DNA from: Candidatus Peregrinibacteria bacterium GW2011_GWA2_33_10
GTDB taxonomy: Bacteria; Patescibacteriota; Gracilibacteria; UBA1369; GWC2-33-13
Reading direction: 5' to 3'
DNA length: 46,395 nt
NCBI GenBank assembly: GCA_000989565.1
Contig: LBOO01000019.1
Span: forward strand, 1 to 46,395
Shown here: positions 9,705 to 17,940 of the stretch, piece by piece
Layout: each line of letters begins with the position of its first letter
How positions within the stretch are numbered: the first letter of the stretch is position 1
Position numbers and translations under genes: made by a program
The notes under the pieces: generated by a model
Told to the model about the DNA's origin: nothing
The model's database searches: none
The model's input: the letters and a program-made list of their open reading frames with translations, nothing else

Positions 9705-9980
9705 ATGAAAAAAATATTAGTAGCAATTTTTACCTTCTCTATCATCTTTGGCTTCTCCGCGTGCGCGCAAGATACCACAAACAATGGTACTAACGGCACA
9801 AATGGAGAAAACAACGATGACCAAACCAATAATCAAGAAGCTGACGAAGCTTTCTCTCAAGATCCGGGCTTTGAAAAACTGATTGAACAGCAACAAAAAG
9901 CGGAAGCAGCAGCAAAAAGCGCTGAAGAAGCTCAAAATATCGAAAATGATTTAACGGAAACAACAAGTAAATTAGAATAA
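9705..9980 (+). CDS. Small putative lipoprotein
   Basis: This 91-residue protein starts with a short basic N-terminus and a hydrophobic segment ending in FGFSAC. The cysteine at residue 20 is a plausible lipidation site, although phenylalanine at -3 is not the ideal lipobox residue. After it comes a low-complexity linker rich in N, T, G and D, then a short acidic helix with a run of A, E and K. It is probably anchored to the outer face of the membrane. No enzymatic motif is visible. It lies 30 bp upstream of another secreted protein on the same strand, so the two are probably co-transcribed. Confidence 0.65.
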   Translation: MKKILVAIFTFSIIFGFSACAQDTTNNGTNGTNGENNDDQTNNQEADEAFSQDPGFEKLIEQQQKAEAAAKSAEEAQNIENDLTETTSKLE

Positions 9981-10010
9981 TATCTCAATATATTTTTAAC
10001 CATAATAATT

Positions 10011-10778
10011 ATGAAAAAATTAGCCATCACATTAATATTAACTTTAATTTTAGGAACTCCGGCATTTGCGATCACAAAACCGCAAGAACCTATAATTTCC
10101 GATGCCACGAAAGAATCAGCTAAAAATCTCATAGAACCGGTCCAACAAAATACTTTTGAAGGTCGCAAAGCTTTACTTATTACTGCGAGCAACACCGCTC
10201 TCATTGCTATGCGCAATATTGAAAGCAGAATAAATGATTCAAAAAACCTGACAAATGATCAAAAAAAAGAACTATCAACAATAACAAATAATACGGAAGA
10301 ACAATTAAACAATTATAAAAACGATGTTTCAAACGCAAAAACATCAGAAGAATTAACAAAAGCCAATCAAGAAATGGTTCAATACATAAAAGACCACAAA
10401 GAAGAAATCAGAGCAGCCGCAGCCAAAGCAACCATGATCGGCATTGAAGGAACAATGCAGGCCACACAAGATTATATTGAAACCGCAAATGATATATCCG
10501 ATGCTCTCAAAGTCTGCGGATCCGACACAACAACATTGGATAATTATATAACTGCTGCCGAAGATGACTTGGAAGAATTGGAAAATTTATATAATGAAAT
10601 CATGCAGGACGAAAAAGTCGATCAATCTGAATCAACAAAAGTCCGCGAAGCATCCCGCCAGGCAGCCAAATTATCCACGGATCTGGCAACCATCACCAGC
10701 GAAATAGCTTTAGCATCCGAAACCTGTCCTCAAGCTCAAAAATATGTTGAAACTTTAAAAAGATTAGAAAATTTATAA
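10011..10778 (+). CDS. Secreted helical protein of unknown function
   Basis: The 255-residue product begins with a clear signal peptide (MKK, a leucine-rich core, then a likely signal peptidase I site after TPAFA). The mature part is almost entirely helical and charged. A segment rich in N, K and T reads like a coiled coil (about residues 75-130), and two cysteines, near 170 and 240, could form a disulfide outside the cell. I recognise no family. It follows the putative lipoprotein gene by 30 bp and is closed by a strong intrinsic terminator, so the pair forms a short operon. A cell-surface or periplasm-like structural role is possible but not shown. Confidence 0.7.
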   Translation: MKKLAITLILTLILGTPAFAITKPQEPIISDATKESAKNLIEPVQQNTFEGRKALLITASNTALIAMRNIESRINDSKNLTNDQKKELSTITNNTEEQLNNYKNDVSNAKTSEELTKANQEMVQYIKDHKEEIRAAAAKATMIGIEGTMQATQDYIETANDISDALKVCGSDTTTLDNYITAAEDDLEELENLYNEIMQDEKVDQSESTKVREASRQAAKLSTDLATITSEIALASETCPQAQKYVETLKRLENL

Positions 10779-10782
10779 ACAA

Positions 10783-10826
10783 AAATTTAAAAAAAGCCCC
10801 TGTAATTTAGGGCTTTTTTTAAATTT
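10783..10826. terminator. Intrinsic terminator, works in both directions
   Basis: A perfect 17-bp inverted repeat (10783-10799 with 10810-10826) encloses a 10-nt loop. The stem has a GCCC/GGGC core next to seven A and seven T, so a U-run follows the GC stem on either strand. It directly follows the secreted-protein gene. Confidence 0.88.
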
Positions 10827-10858
10827 GTAATAAAGTCCTTTAAAAACCGTTTAAATAA

Positions 10859-11000
10859 TTATACTGCTCCGCTTTCATTTTCTAAAATTAAGCAGTATAT
10901 ACTACATAGCTTTTCAGCCTAGTAAATGTACTAAAATTCAAAAAAAGCTACGCAGTCCCACATTGCGGGATAAGCAATTTTAAAAAGCGGCGGAGTATAG
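10859..11000 (+). other. Foldable 140-bp intergenic element with imperfect terminal inverted repeats
   Basis: The ends pair in blocks: TATACT with AGTATA, CCGCTTT with AAAGCGG, and TAAAATT with AATTTTA, separated by small mismatches and a 7-nt bulge. Inside, TAGCTTTT pairs with AAAAGCTA around a TAGTA-AATG-TACTA hairpin, and CGCA pairs with TGCG (or TCCC with GGGA) further on. No open frame of note crosses it. It may be a small structured RNA or a decayed miniature transposon. It sits between a strong terminator and a possible small membrane peptide. Confidence 0.4.
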
Positions 11001-11016
11001 AACGTAACCATTTCAG

Positions 11017-11103
11017 ATGAAAACAAAAATCCTAATTATCGCCGCCCTAATATATACAGCGTTTTTATATTCAGTAACGCTTACGATTTTAATAAAGGGA
11101 TGA
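11017..11103 (+). CDS. Possible 28-residue single-span membrane peptide
   Basis: An ATG-to-TGA frame encodes a basic MKTK start followed by about 20 hydrophobic residues (ILIIAALIY through LTILI) and a final KG. It would span the membrane once. It is isolated in a 420-bp region between the secreted-protein operon and pyrK. No Shine-Dalgarno sequence is present, but this is normal in the window. The size and composition are like small hydrophobic peptides, including type I toxins, but at this length chance is a serious alternative. Confidence 0.3.
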   Translation: MKTKILIIAALIYTAFLYSVTLTILIKG

Positions 11104-11113
11104 TAAATAAAGA

Positions 11114-11193
11114 GATCAGGAATCAGAGATCAGCGATCAGGAACTAAATACATGATTCCTGATCGCTGATCACTGATCACTGATTTCTAATCA
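11114..11193. repeat. Heptamer-repeat hairpin, ATCAG family, copy 1
   Basis: The left side is a run of 7-nt units of the form [G/A]ATCAGN. The right side is CTGATCN units, the reverse complement, so the whole can fold into a hairpin with at least 16 continuous base pairs. The first 30 nt (11114-11143) are identical to those at 27095-27124 and 29615-29644. The array ends 6 bp from the stop codon of pyrK. Confidence 0.85.
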
Positions 11194-11198
11194 CTACC

Positions 11199-12020
11199 CT
11201 ACCTCACCTTGCACGCCCCAAACCACTCTTTCTTCCCTTCTGAATCGCGATGATAAGCTCCAAAATCAGCGACATTTTTCAAAATTTCATTATCAAAAAT
11301 CGGCCCATCTTTACAAACTCGAAGCCCTGTAGGATCCAAAGTGCAATTTCCACAAATCCCAAAACCGCATTTCATGTATCTTTCCAAAGACAACTGAGCT
11401 TTTACTGACTTCTCAAAAGCGATTTCCGAAACTTTTTTCATCATCACTTCCGGACCGCAAGATAAAATCATATCAACTATTTTCTCATCCAAAATCCTTT
11501 TCAAAACATCGGTTGTAAATCCTTTTTCTCCTTCAGATCCATCATCAGTGCAAACATGCAAATCAATATTATCAAAATCTTTAATTCTCTTTTGAAATAA
11601 AAGCAAATCCGACGTTCTTGCCCCCAAAACAAAATCCACCTTACAATTTTTTTCCTTCGCTTCCCTCAAAGTCGAAAACAAAGGCGCGCTCCCGCACCCT
11701 CCTCCAACCATTACCAAATGCTGATTCACTTTCAACTTAAAACCATTCCCATAAGGCCCCCTAATTCCAACCTGATCTCCAACTTTCAAATCAAACAATT
11801 TCTCCGTAAACTTCCCAACTTTAAAAACCGTAATCCAAAACTCTTTCCCATCATCATAAGAAGTTGAAAACGGCTTCTCATCCATCTCCGGCAACCACAA
11901 CATCACAAACTGCCCGGGCTTGGAATTCAAAGGATATTCAAAAACAAAAGTCTTGATAAATTCATTTTCATTCCTGATGTCTTTAATTTGTAGAACTTTT
12001 GGTTTATCAATGGATTTCAT
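11199..12020 (-). CDS. pyrK: Dihydroorotate dehydrogenase B, electron-transfer subunit
   Basis: PyrK passes electrons from the FMN of PyrD to NAD+ through FAD and a [2Fe-2S] cluster. The 273-residue product starts with a ferredoxin-reductase-like FAD domain (SKPGQFVMLW, KPFSTSY, GIRGPYGNGF), continues with a nucleotide-binding domain (MVGGGCGSAPL, ILSCGPEVMM), and ends with the cysteine cluster MKCGFGICGNC plus a later VCKDGP, which bind the iron-sulfur centre. The gene is 53 bp downstream of pyrD on the same strand, so they form the two subunits of a class 1B enzyme. A heptamer-repeat hairpin abuts its 3' end. Confidence 0.92.
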   Translation of the reverse strand: MKSIDKPKVLQIKDIRNENEFIKTFVFEYPLNSKPGQFVMLWLPEMDEKPFSTSYDDGKEFWITVFKVGKFTEKLFDLKVGDQVGIRGPYGNGFKLKVNQHLVMVGGGCGSAPLFSTLREAKEKNCKVDFVLGARTSDLLLFQKRIKDFDNIDLHVCTDDGSEGEKGFTTDVLKRILDEKIVDMILSCGPEVMMKKVSEIAFEKSVKAQLSLERYMKCGFGICGNCTLDPTGLRVCKDGPIFDNEILKNVADFGAYHRDSEGKKEWFGACKVR

Positions 12021-12073
12021 AAAATGATTGATTAAATATCTAAATTACAATACGTATATATGTTATCATCAAC

Positions 12074-12991
12074 CTAATGCGCCGCACCGACGATCTCCTC
12101 CAAGTTCTCAACACCGCTTCTCTCGCACCAATCTGAAATTTCCTTCACCATCTTGCTAAACACATCAATATCGCGATAATAAACCGCTGTACCGACGCCC
12201 ACCAAACTCGCGCCAGCCATCATCATTTCAATTGCATCTTCACCGGTTAAAATACCTCCGGTTCCAATAATCGGAATTTTTACGGCAGAATAAACATCCC
12301 AAACTTTTTTCACATATAAAGGTTTCAACCCCGGACCTGAAACACCTCCAACTTTATTATGTAAAACAGGTTTTCTAATATCTATATCAATCACCAATCC
12401 CGGACCAAAAGTATTTCCCATATTTATTCCGTCAGCCCCCTGCTTTTCACATTCCAAAGCGATTTCCGCGATATTATTAACATTGGGAGACAATTTTACA
12501 ACCAAAGGCACATTTTTACTTACTTCTTTCACTCTTTTCACCAATTCTCCCGCATCAACAGTAACACAAGCAAAAGGCCTACCAAACTGATCCTCCACAT
12601 TTGGACAAGAAATGTTTAATTCCAAAATTTGTGGATTCACCACATGAATTTTCTCCGCGATATCCACAAAATCCTGTTTATTCCCACCGGCGATACTCAC
12701 AATAATCGGATCTTCAGAACTTTCAATCAAGGGCTTAATTTCATCAATTGCCTTCTCAATCCCCGCATCCGGCAAACCAACAGCATTAATAAAATAATGC
12801 TCCGTCCCAAACATAGTAGGATTCGGATGCCCTTTGTGAGGATTCAACCATATAGATTTCGTAGTAACCCCTCCTGCTCCATTCCGAATAACATTCTTCA
12901 AACTCGAAGCCGTAACCCCTAAAATCCCTGAAGCCAAAACCAAAGGATTTCTAAATTTAACCCCGCAAAAATTAATGGAAAGATCAGACAT
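12074..12991 (-). CDS. pyrD: Dihydroorotate dehydrogenase B, catalytic subunit
   Basis: PyrD oxidises dihydroorotate to orotate with bound FMN. The 305-residue protein has the class 1 pattern. FRNPLVLASGI opens it, NAVGLPDAGI is a substrate/FMN loop, NISCPNV contains the class 1 catalytic cysteine, VVKLSPNV has the FMN-binding lysine, and GVSGPGLKP with GTGGILTGEDA binds the FMN phosphate. It has no N-terminal membrane helix, which separates it from class 2 enzymes, and pyrK lies directly downstream. The promoter region upstream contains a TTGACA within a perfect dyad. Confidence 0.94.
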   Translation of the reverse strand: MSDLSINFCGVKFRNPLVLASGILGVTASSLKNVIRNGAGGVTTKSIWLNPHKGHPNPTMFGTEHYFINAVGLPDAGIEKAIDEIKPLIESSEDPIIVSIAGGNKQDFVDIAEKIHVVNPQILELNISCPNVEDQFGRPFACVTVDAGELVKRVKEVSKNVPLVVKLSPNVNNIAEIALECEKQGADGINMGNTFGPGLVIDIDIRKPVLHNKVGGVSGPGLKPLYVKKVWDVYSAVKIPIIGTGGILTGEDAIEMMMAGASLVGVGTAVYYRDIDVFSKMVKEISDWCERSGVENLEEIVGAAH

Positions 12992-13120
12992 AAATTAAAA
13001 AACTTTTAAATAATAGCAAAACCATTAAAACACCAAAAAATAAAAAACTCAACCGGCAAAGGGGCAAAACAAAATAAACAGCATACGAAAGCCCTTACAT
13101 AAAAAAAATTCTTGAAAATT

Positions 13121-13139
13121 TGTCAACGAATTAGTTGAC
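13121..13139 (-). promoter_or_regulatory. Dyad overlapping a TTGACA box, about 130 bp upstream of pyrD
   Basis: GTCAAC at 13122-13127 and GTTGAC at 13134-13139 form a perfect 6+6 palindrome with a 6-nt centre. On the minus strand, TTGACA (13126-13121) overlaps it and could be a -35 box for pyrD, with a weak TTTTAT -10 candidate 16 bp on. A repressor site is possible. As RNA, the dyad would only make a short hairpin. Confidence 0.3.
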
Positions 13140-13165
13140 TTTTACAATTCCGAACGCCACTCATA

Positions 13166-13192
13166 CGTCATCCCGAACGAAGAGAGGGATCT
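13166..13192. repeat. Short repeat-like hairpin in the pyrD upstream gap
   Basis: ATCCC at 13170-13174 pairs with GGGAT at 13186-13190 around an 11-nt loop containing GAACGAAG. The composition (GTCATCCCGAACGAAG, then GAGGGATCT) is richer in GC than its surroundings and looks like a dispersed intergenic repeat, but only one copy is in this window. The remainder of the 307-bp gap 12992-13298 holds no gene that I can support. Confidence 0.3.
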
Positions 13193-13298
13193 GTTAACGA
13201 ATAAAGTGTATCATGAATAATCAGATTTTAGTCGAATCAATAATTTTTAAGTTCTGTAACAAAATAACTTATGCAATCCTCTCTTCCACTTAGCATGA

Positions 13299-13529
13299 TC
13301 AATATGGCTCTCTATGTACCTCCCCCAAATCTATATTTTTTAGCATTTCTTCATATCCTTTTCTTAAATTTTTATATAACTCTAATTTACCTAATATTTT
13401 TGTAGACTCTTCCTCCGAAATAACAGGTTGTTTTTTGCTTTCCAACTCTTCTATTTTTTTATCCAAATTCTCCATATTTTTTCTTACTTCCTCTTCAGTA
13501 AGCGGTTTTAGTTTAGGTCCTATATCCAT
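13299..13529 (-). CDS. Small charged helical protein
   Basis: The 76-residue product is hydrophilic and almost wholly helical. Its start, MDIGPKLKPLTEEEVRKNM, is followed by a likely two-helix coiled coil: one helix through about residue 33, a short break near KKQPVISEEES, and a second helix to about residue 65. It has no cysteine, signal peptide or membrane segment. I do not recognise it. It stands alone between pyrD and a divergent unknown gene. The coding-like composition and coherent helical pattern support it, but the short length leaves some doubt. Confidence 0.55.
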   Translation of the reverse strand: MDIGPKLKPLTEEEVRKNMENLDKKIEELESKKQPVISEEESTKILGKLELYKNLRKGYEEMLKNIDLGEVHREPY

Positions 13530-13660
13530 AACAATAAAATTAAAAAATATTTAGTAACAACATATAAACTTTTAACCTGAAAAATCAAGTCTTTTTTCAC
13601 ATTTGACAACAAATACATCTTGAGATATTAAAAAAACAAATCAAATAAAACCATTCAAAA

Positions 13661-14152
13661 ATGCATAACACGATCAAACTCGGCGATTGCAGAATTCTAG
13701 ACCGAAAAGAACCTGAATTATCACAAAGACTTTTAGAAGTGTGTGATCCCGCCAATCCAGAATTTCAATCACCGGAATTTCAACGAGCAATGAAAGATAC
13801 GCGACGCGGATTTTTTGATACTTTAAATATTTTTTTAAATAAAATTGAAGAAGAAGATAAAAAAAATAGATACGAAATAAGAAAATTTTTATCTCGCGGA
13901 CAATGGAAAACTATGGAAGAAATTACAAACGCGACTAAAATTCCACAGGAAAAAATAAAAAATTATATTGCAGAATTAATCTTTGCAGGAGAAATTCAAA
14001 AGCATCCTCAAAAAGAAAAATACACGACAGTAAACAAAAGACATGGGATATGGGAAATTGAAAACGAAACTGGAGAAACAGTAGCCATCGCAAGTGCTAG
14101 ATTTAGTCCTGAAACATTGAAAAAACTTCAAGAATATATAGATGAAGATTAA
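13661..14152 (+). CDS. Unknown protein with a likely winged-helix segment
   Basis: This 163-residue soluble protein is not one I can name. Residues from about 70 to 130 (IRKFLSRGQWKTMEEITNA, then KIPQEKIKNYIAELIFAGEIQ) have the spacing of a winged helix-turn-helix: a helix, a second helix after TMEEI, a recognition-like helix KIKNYIAELI, and a strand pair ending near TTVNKRHGIWEI. That fold usually binds DNA or mediates protein contacts. The N-terminal 65 residues are acidic and helical. It is monocistronic, upstream of a tRNA gene on the other strand. Regulation of other genes is a possibility only. Confidence 0.6.
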   Translation: MHNTIKLGDCRILDRKEPELSQRLLEVCDPANPEFQSPEFQRAMKDTRRGFFDTLNIFLNKIEEEDKKNRYEIRKFLSRGQWKTMEEITNATKIPQEKIKNYIAELIFAGEIQKHPQKEKYTTVNKRHGIWEIENETGETVAIASARFSPETLKKLQEYIDED

Positions 14153-14237
14153 ATATAAGCTACACTAAGCAGTAAAATTTTTTTATGAATATTCAGTTCC
14201 GAAAAAAAATGAAAACCAAATGGAATTTCGTAAAACA

Positions 14238-14312
14238 TGGTGCGCCCGGCAGGATTCGAACCTACGACCTAAAGCTTAGAAGGCTTCCGCTCTTCCACTG
14301 AGCTACGGGCGC
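14238..14312 (-). tRNA. tRNA-Arg (anticodon TCT)
   Basis: The minus strand folds into a standard cloverleaf: acceptor GCGCCCG/CGGGCGC, D stem GCTC/GAGC, anticodon stem GAAGC/GCTTT with loop CTTCTAA giving anticodon TCT, variable loop AGGTC, and T arm GTAGG-TTCGAAT-CCTGC. The discriminator base is A. The CCA tail is encoded (14240-14238). It reads AGA codons, which this A-rich genome should use often. Confidence 0.95.
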
Positions 14313-14383
14313 TTATGATTTTTAAAACCTAAAAAATCCCGATAAATATTATAGCGAAAAGATAATTAGAGCAAGAGATAAGT

Positions 14384-17300
14384 TTAAATTGTAATCGAAA
14401 AAGTAGCTTCTTCAGGGTTGTAAGATGTGGGAGTAACACTCGGACCATGAGCGGAACATTTGGCATATCTTTTTCTGCTTAAAGGATTCTGCTTTGCAAA
14501 GTCCACATACAACATTTTCATAACTTTAATTTGTTCAATTAATTCCTCTTTACGCAAAGGTCTATTGTTAGATGAAGCCTGTATTTCTTGTTCATAAGGA
14601 GTATTCGGCGCATATACCGACATAAAAGTAAGATATTGGGGAAAAATTTGAGCTGCCACTTTAGCCGTTTCTTTTGCATGCTTTTCTGCATGTTTAATTC
14701 CGCCTAAACCGGGCATTACAGTAACAGAAGCTTGTATGCCTGCCTCATTCAATAATTTTCCCGCCTCTAAAACATCTGCTTGGGTATATCCTTTTTCTAC
14801 AAAATTCAAAACTTCATCCGCTCCGCTTTCCATACCCCAATAAACAAGCTTCAGCCCAACAGAAATAAGCTTTTTCAGCTCATCCGGACCTTTTTTAATT
14901 ATAGATGCAGTTGTAGCATAAGATTCAATTCTATTAAATATTCTTCCTTTATTATTATCGATAATATATTCAAGAATAGACACCAAATTGTCTGTAGGCA
15001 TAGCAAAACCATTACCGCCTGTAAGAAATACCCTACTAAAATTTTCAACCATATATCCGGCGCCTAAATACTCTCTTATCATCTGAAAATGCTTTTCAAA
15101 TTCTTGAGGTTGCATCAAAGTGAATTTTTCATGACTATATAAATTACAATATGTACACCTACGATAATTGCAACCTGTAGAAATTTCAAAACGAAGTACA
15201 TTTTTCCCGGACGAGGATGGTGGAGCAGAAGGATAAACACTATAAAAATCCCGATCAAAATATAATAATCTCGTTTGCAAAGGAAGATCTTTTCGCTTAG
15301 GATTACGTACCTCTATCATAATTCTGGTAAAAACAGAGTTCCCTAATCCTTTAGCCACATAATTCACACAATCATCAACAAAAATTTTTTTCGTCCAAAA
15401 ACCGAAACGCATTGAGTCAATTAACGCAGAAACATAATTCTCTGTATTGCTGTATTCAAACTGATCGAACCTTTTTAAAGGGTTATATCCATAAATAGAA
15501 GGATCGTACGTTCCCCATCTGTTTAAAACGTTGAATTCATTTTCTGAGTCAGAAGGAAAATATTTAATGGCACGATCAGAAGAAAAGTCTATTTTATTAC
15601 CTTCAAATTTTCTAAAATAAAGATGATTAACATCATTATTCTCTTTTAACTGATAACCTTCAAAAAAATATTTATTGCCATAAATTTCAACAATATCACC
15701 TCCACTAAAACCAAAATCATTTCTTAAACAATCAATTTTAGCTCCCGCAATATTAACAGTCTTTAAAGGATAAAAGCTATTAAATTCGTCAACAACATAA
15801 GTCGATAAGGCCGGACTTTCAAGAAAAGCTTTAATGGCTTCAGTATAATAAGATAAAAAATTATCCCTAACTCCTAAAGTTTTTTTTAATTTTTCACAAC
15901 CATCTCTCAAATAATGCAAATTTTCTTTAATATATTTAATTAACTCATCTTCTGATTTTGAATCACCTGTAAACTCATTTGACATATACTCCGATCTTAA
16001 AGCAATTACATCTAAAAACTTATCCGTGATTCTATCCAAAGAACCTATAGATGTTTCTATTTTTTCAATTAAATCTCCGGCAGTACATTCCTTGGAAACA
16101 TTAAATCCAGCTATGTTGTCACAAAAATCCCTCAAGTCACTTTTTAAGCTTTCAAATGTCTGATCTAAAAATAACGCGATTTGCGTCAAATTTTCTTTTT
16201 TACTTACCCCTGAAACAATTTCATCTTTAATACGGTCAACAAAATTAGAATCTTTGTAAACACGCTCAACCTGAGCTGTAACATGCTTAAAATTATAAAA
16301 GGCGGCTCTACTGTAAAGCTCTGCGACTCCGTTCAAAGATATTGCCACAATATGCTTTGCCGCATCTAAAGGATTGGAATATTTTTCCAATATCATTTGG
16401 TAATATTGTGGTCTTTCAATATACACTGCCAGAACTTCATTTTCTCTCTCCTCTACATTTAAAAATAAAGGCGCGATCATATAAGCAACTCTCTGAACTA
16501 ATTCATTTACAGATCGTGGAAAATCATCCATATCATTTGCTTCTAAATCAAATGAATAACCCAGCTTATAAAAAAGCCCCTCACGCATCCAATCAAAAGC
16601 ATTAAATAAAATCGGCTCTATATCCAAAATCCTTTCCCTATGATCTTTTAAAGTTGCCGCCAACCGATCAATTTCAGATTGAGTATAAACTCCACCAATC
16701 TGATTATCAAAATCTTTAAAAAAATCTCCCGCAATGCCTTCCAAAGCTGCCGGGAGTTTGCATAATTCTAAATTAGCTTTTATGCTACTAAAATCTTTTA
16801 AAGGAAAAATTTTATTCAGCCTCTTTAAAAAATCATCAAATTCTATGCGCAAAATCGCAGCCTTAAACTCTTCAAAAACTTCATTTAATTTATAAGGTTC
16901 TTTCTTAATATCAATACGTTTTTCCGGATCTATCCCTTTTATTTTTTCTATATATTCAGCTCTATTCCTGACAACTTCAGATTGACTTGATAGTTGGCGA
17001 TTATCCCGCCTAAACACATCAAATCCATAATCTTTAAAAGAATCATACTCTCCCCATCTCTTAACTAAAGTTAAATTTTTTTTATTCTTCTCTACATTAT
17101 ATCGAATTCCAAATGTTAATCCGCCTGACGACGCGATTCTCCTTCCCCACATAACAATTTTCTCACCATCAAAATTTAGACTATATCCTTCAACAAAAAT
17201 ATTTTGCTCTGCCCATTTATCATCGGGTCCACAAGTAATAATATCCCCGGCCTTAAATCCAAAATCTTCTCTTGTACAATCAACCTCAACCACTCTACTA

Positions 17301-17788
17301 TTTGCCGCTGTAAGTCTCAAATGCATATGCGGATAATTCCCGTTTTTCTCATTGTTCTGACTCCTTTTTTCTCCTAATTCCAATTTTGGTTCCGTTAAAT
17401 CGTCAACAAACTTCATATTTGAAAACTCAAACAAAATATCCGGAGTAAATCGCCTCAGTGCGTCATCAGGAGAAAACTCAACTGCCCCTCCCAAAGTTGT
17501 ACGTATATTGTTTTTTATCTCTTTAGACAAAATTACCGGCCAAATATTTCTAAGATCCTCGTGATTAATCGCACTCATCAAAAGAGTTTTTTCAGGCTCC
17601 AAACCATCATTTCCAGGAGAAATCAATTTTAATTTTTCAATCAAAAGTTCTTCCAACTCTTTTAAAAGGACATGCTCTTTCCCCTCCAAATAAGTAATAT
17701 TTTCTTTAATATCAATCATATTAAAATAAGATTCCAAAAATTTTCTAAAATTAGCATCTTCTTTAGACAAACAATCGCCTATTCTCAA
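14384..17788 (-). CDS. Large radical-SAM protein with a duplicated N-terminal module (1,134 aa)
   Basis: The C-terminal part (about residues 850-1100) is a radical SAM domain. C873, C878 and C881 form a CX4CX2C cluster-binding motif (GCNYRRCTYC), followed by LTGGNG, YWGMESGADEVL and a TVMPGLGG strand, as in Elp3/coproporphyrinogen-oxidase-like radical SAM enzymes whose substrates vary widely. Ahead of it are two copies of a module of about 100 residues (about 163-265 and 680-775). Each has a D-C-x-R-x-DFGF-x-x-GDI start, an EGY-x-L middle and an RWG-x-YD end. The 400 residues between the modules are helical. I know of no named protein with this architecture. The substrate is unknown. It is monocistronic, next to tRNA-Arg. 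Confidence 0.82.
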   Translation of the reverse strand: MRIGDCLSKEDANFRKFLESYFNMIDIKENITYLEGKEHVLLKELEELLIEKLKLISPGNDGLEPEKTLLMSAINHEDLRNIWPVILSKEIKNNIRTTLGGAVEFSPDDALRRFTPDILFEFSNMKFVDDLTEPKLELGEKRSQNNEKNGNYPHMHLRLTAANSRVVEVDCTREDFGFKAGDIITCGPDDKWAEQNIFVEGYSLNFDGEKIVMWGRRIASSGGLTFGIRYNVEKNKKNLTLVKRWGEYDSFKDYGFDVFRRDNRQLSSQSEVVRNRAEYIEKIKGIDPEKRIDIKKEPYKLNEVFEEFKAAILRIEFDDFLKRLNKIFPLKDFSSIKANLELCKLPAALEGIAGDFFKDFDNQIGGVYTQSEIDRLAATLKDHRERILDIEPILFNAFDWMREGLFYKLGYSFDLEANDMDDFPRSVNELVQRVAYMIAPLFLNVEERENEVLAVYIERPQYYQMILEKYSNPLDAAKHIVAISLNGVAELYSRAAFYNFKHVTAQVERVYKDSNFVDRIKDEIVSGVSKKENLTQIALFLDQTFESLKSDLRDFCDNIAGFNVSKECTAGDLIEKIETSIGSLDRITDKFLDVIALRSEYMSNEFTGDSKSEDELIKYIKENLHYLRDGCEKLKKTLGVRDNFLSYYTEAIKAFLESPALSTYVVDEFNSFYPLKTVNIAGAKIDCLRNDFGFSGGDIVEIYGNKYFFEGYQLKENNDVNHLYFRKFEGNKIDFSSDRAIKYFPSDSENEFNVLNRWGTYDPSIYGYNPLKRFDQFEYSNTENYVSALIDSMRFGFWTKKIFVDDCVNYVAKGLGNSVFTRIMIEVRNPKRKDLPLQTRLLYFDRDFYSVYPSAPPSSSGKNVLRFEISTGCNYRRCTYCNLYSHEKFTLMQPQEFEKHFQMIREYLGAGYMVENFSRVFLTGGNGFAMPTDNLVSILEYIIDNNKGRIFNRIESYATTASIIKKGPDELKKLISVGLKLVYWGMESGADEVLNFVEKGYTQADVLEAGKLLNEAGIQASVTVMPGLGGIKHAEKHAKETAKVAAQIFPQYLTFMSVYAPNTPYEQEIQASSNNRPLRKEELIEQIKVMKMLYVDFAKQNPLSRKRYAKCSAHGPSVTPTSYNPEEATFSITI

Positions 17789-17886
17789 AGTTTTAGGATT
17801 TAAATTATTAATTTAATTTATCATATTAGTCAAGTCGGTTTATCGTATTCACTCACTGAGATAGTATGTAATTACTCAAAAAATCC

Positions 17887-17914
17887 TTGACAAAACTAAT
17901 TTTTAAATTAAAAT
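17887..17914 (+). promoter_or_regulatory. Predicted sigma-70 promoter
   Basis: TTGACA at 17887-17892 is followed by a 16-bp spacer and TAAAAT at 17909-17914 (5/6). The transcript would begin near 17921, giving a leader of about 20 nt to the ATG at 17941. Confidence 0.55.
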
Positions 17915-17940
17915 ACAAAACTACAATTTAAAAACCAAAA

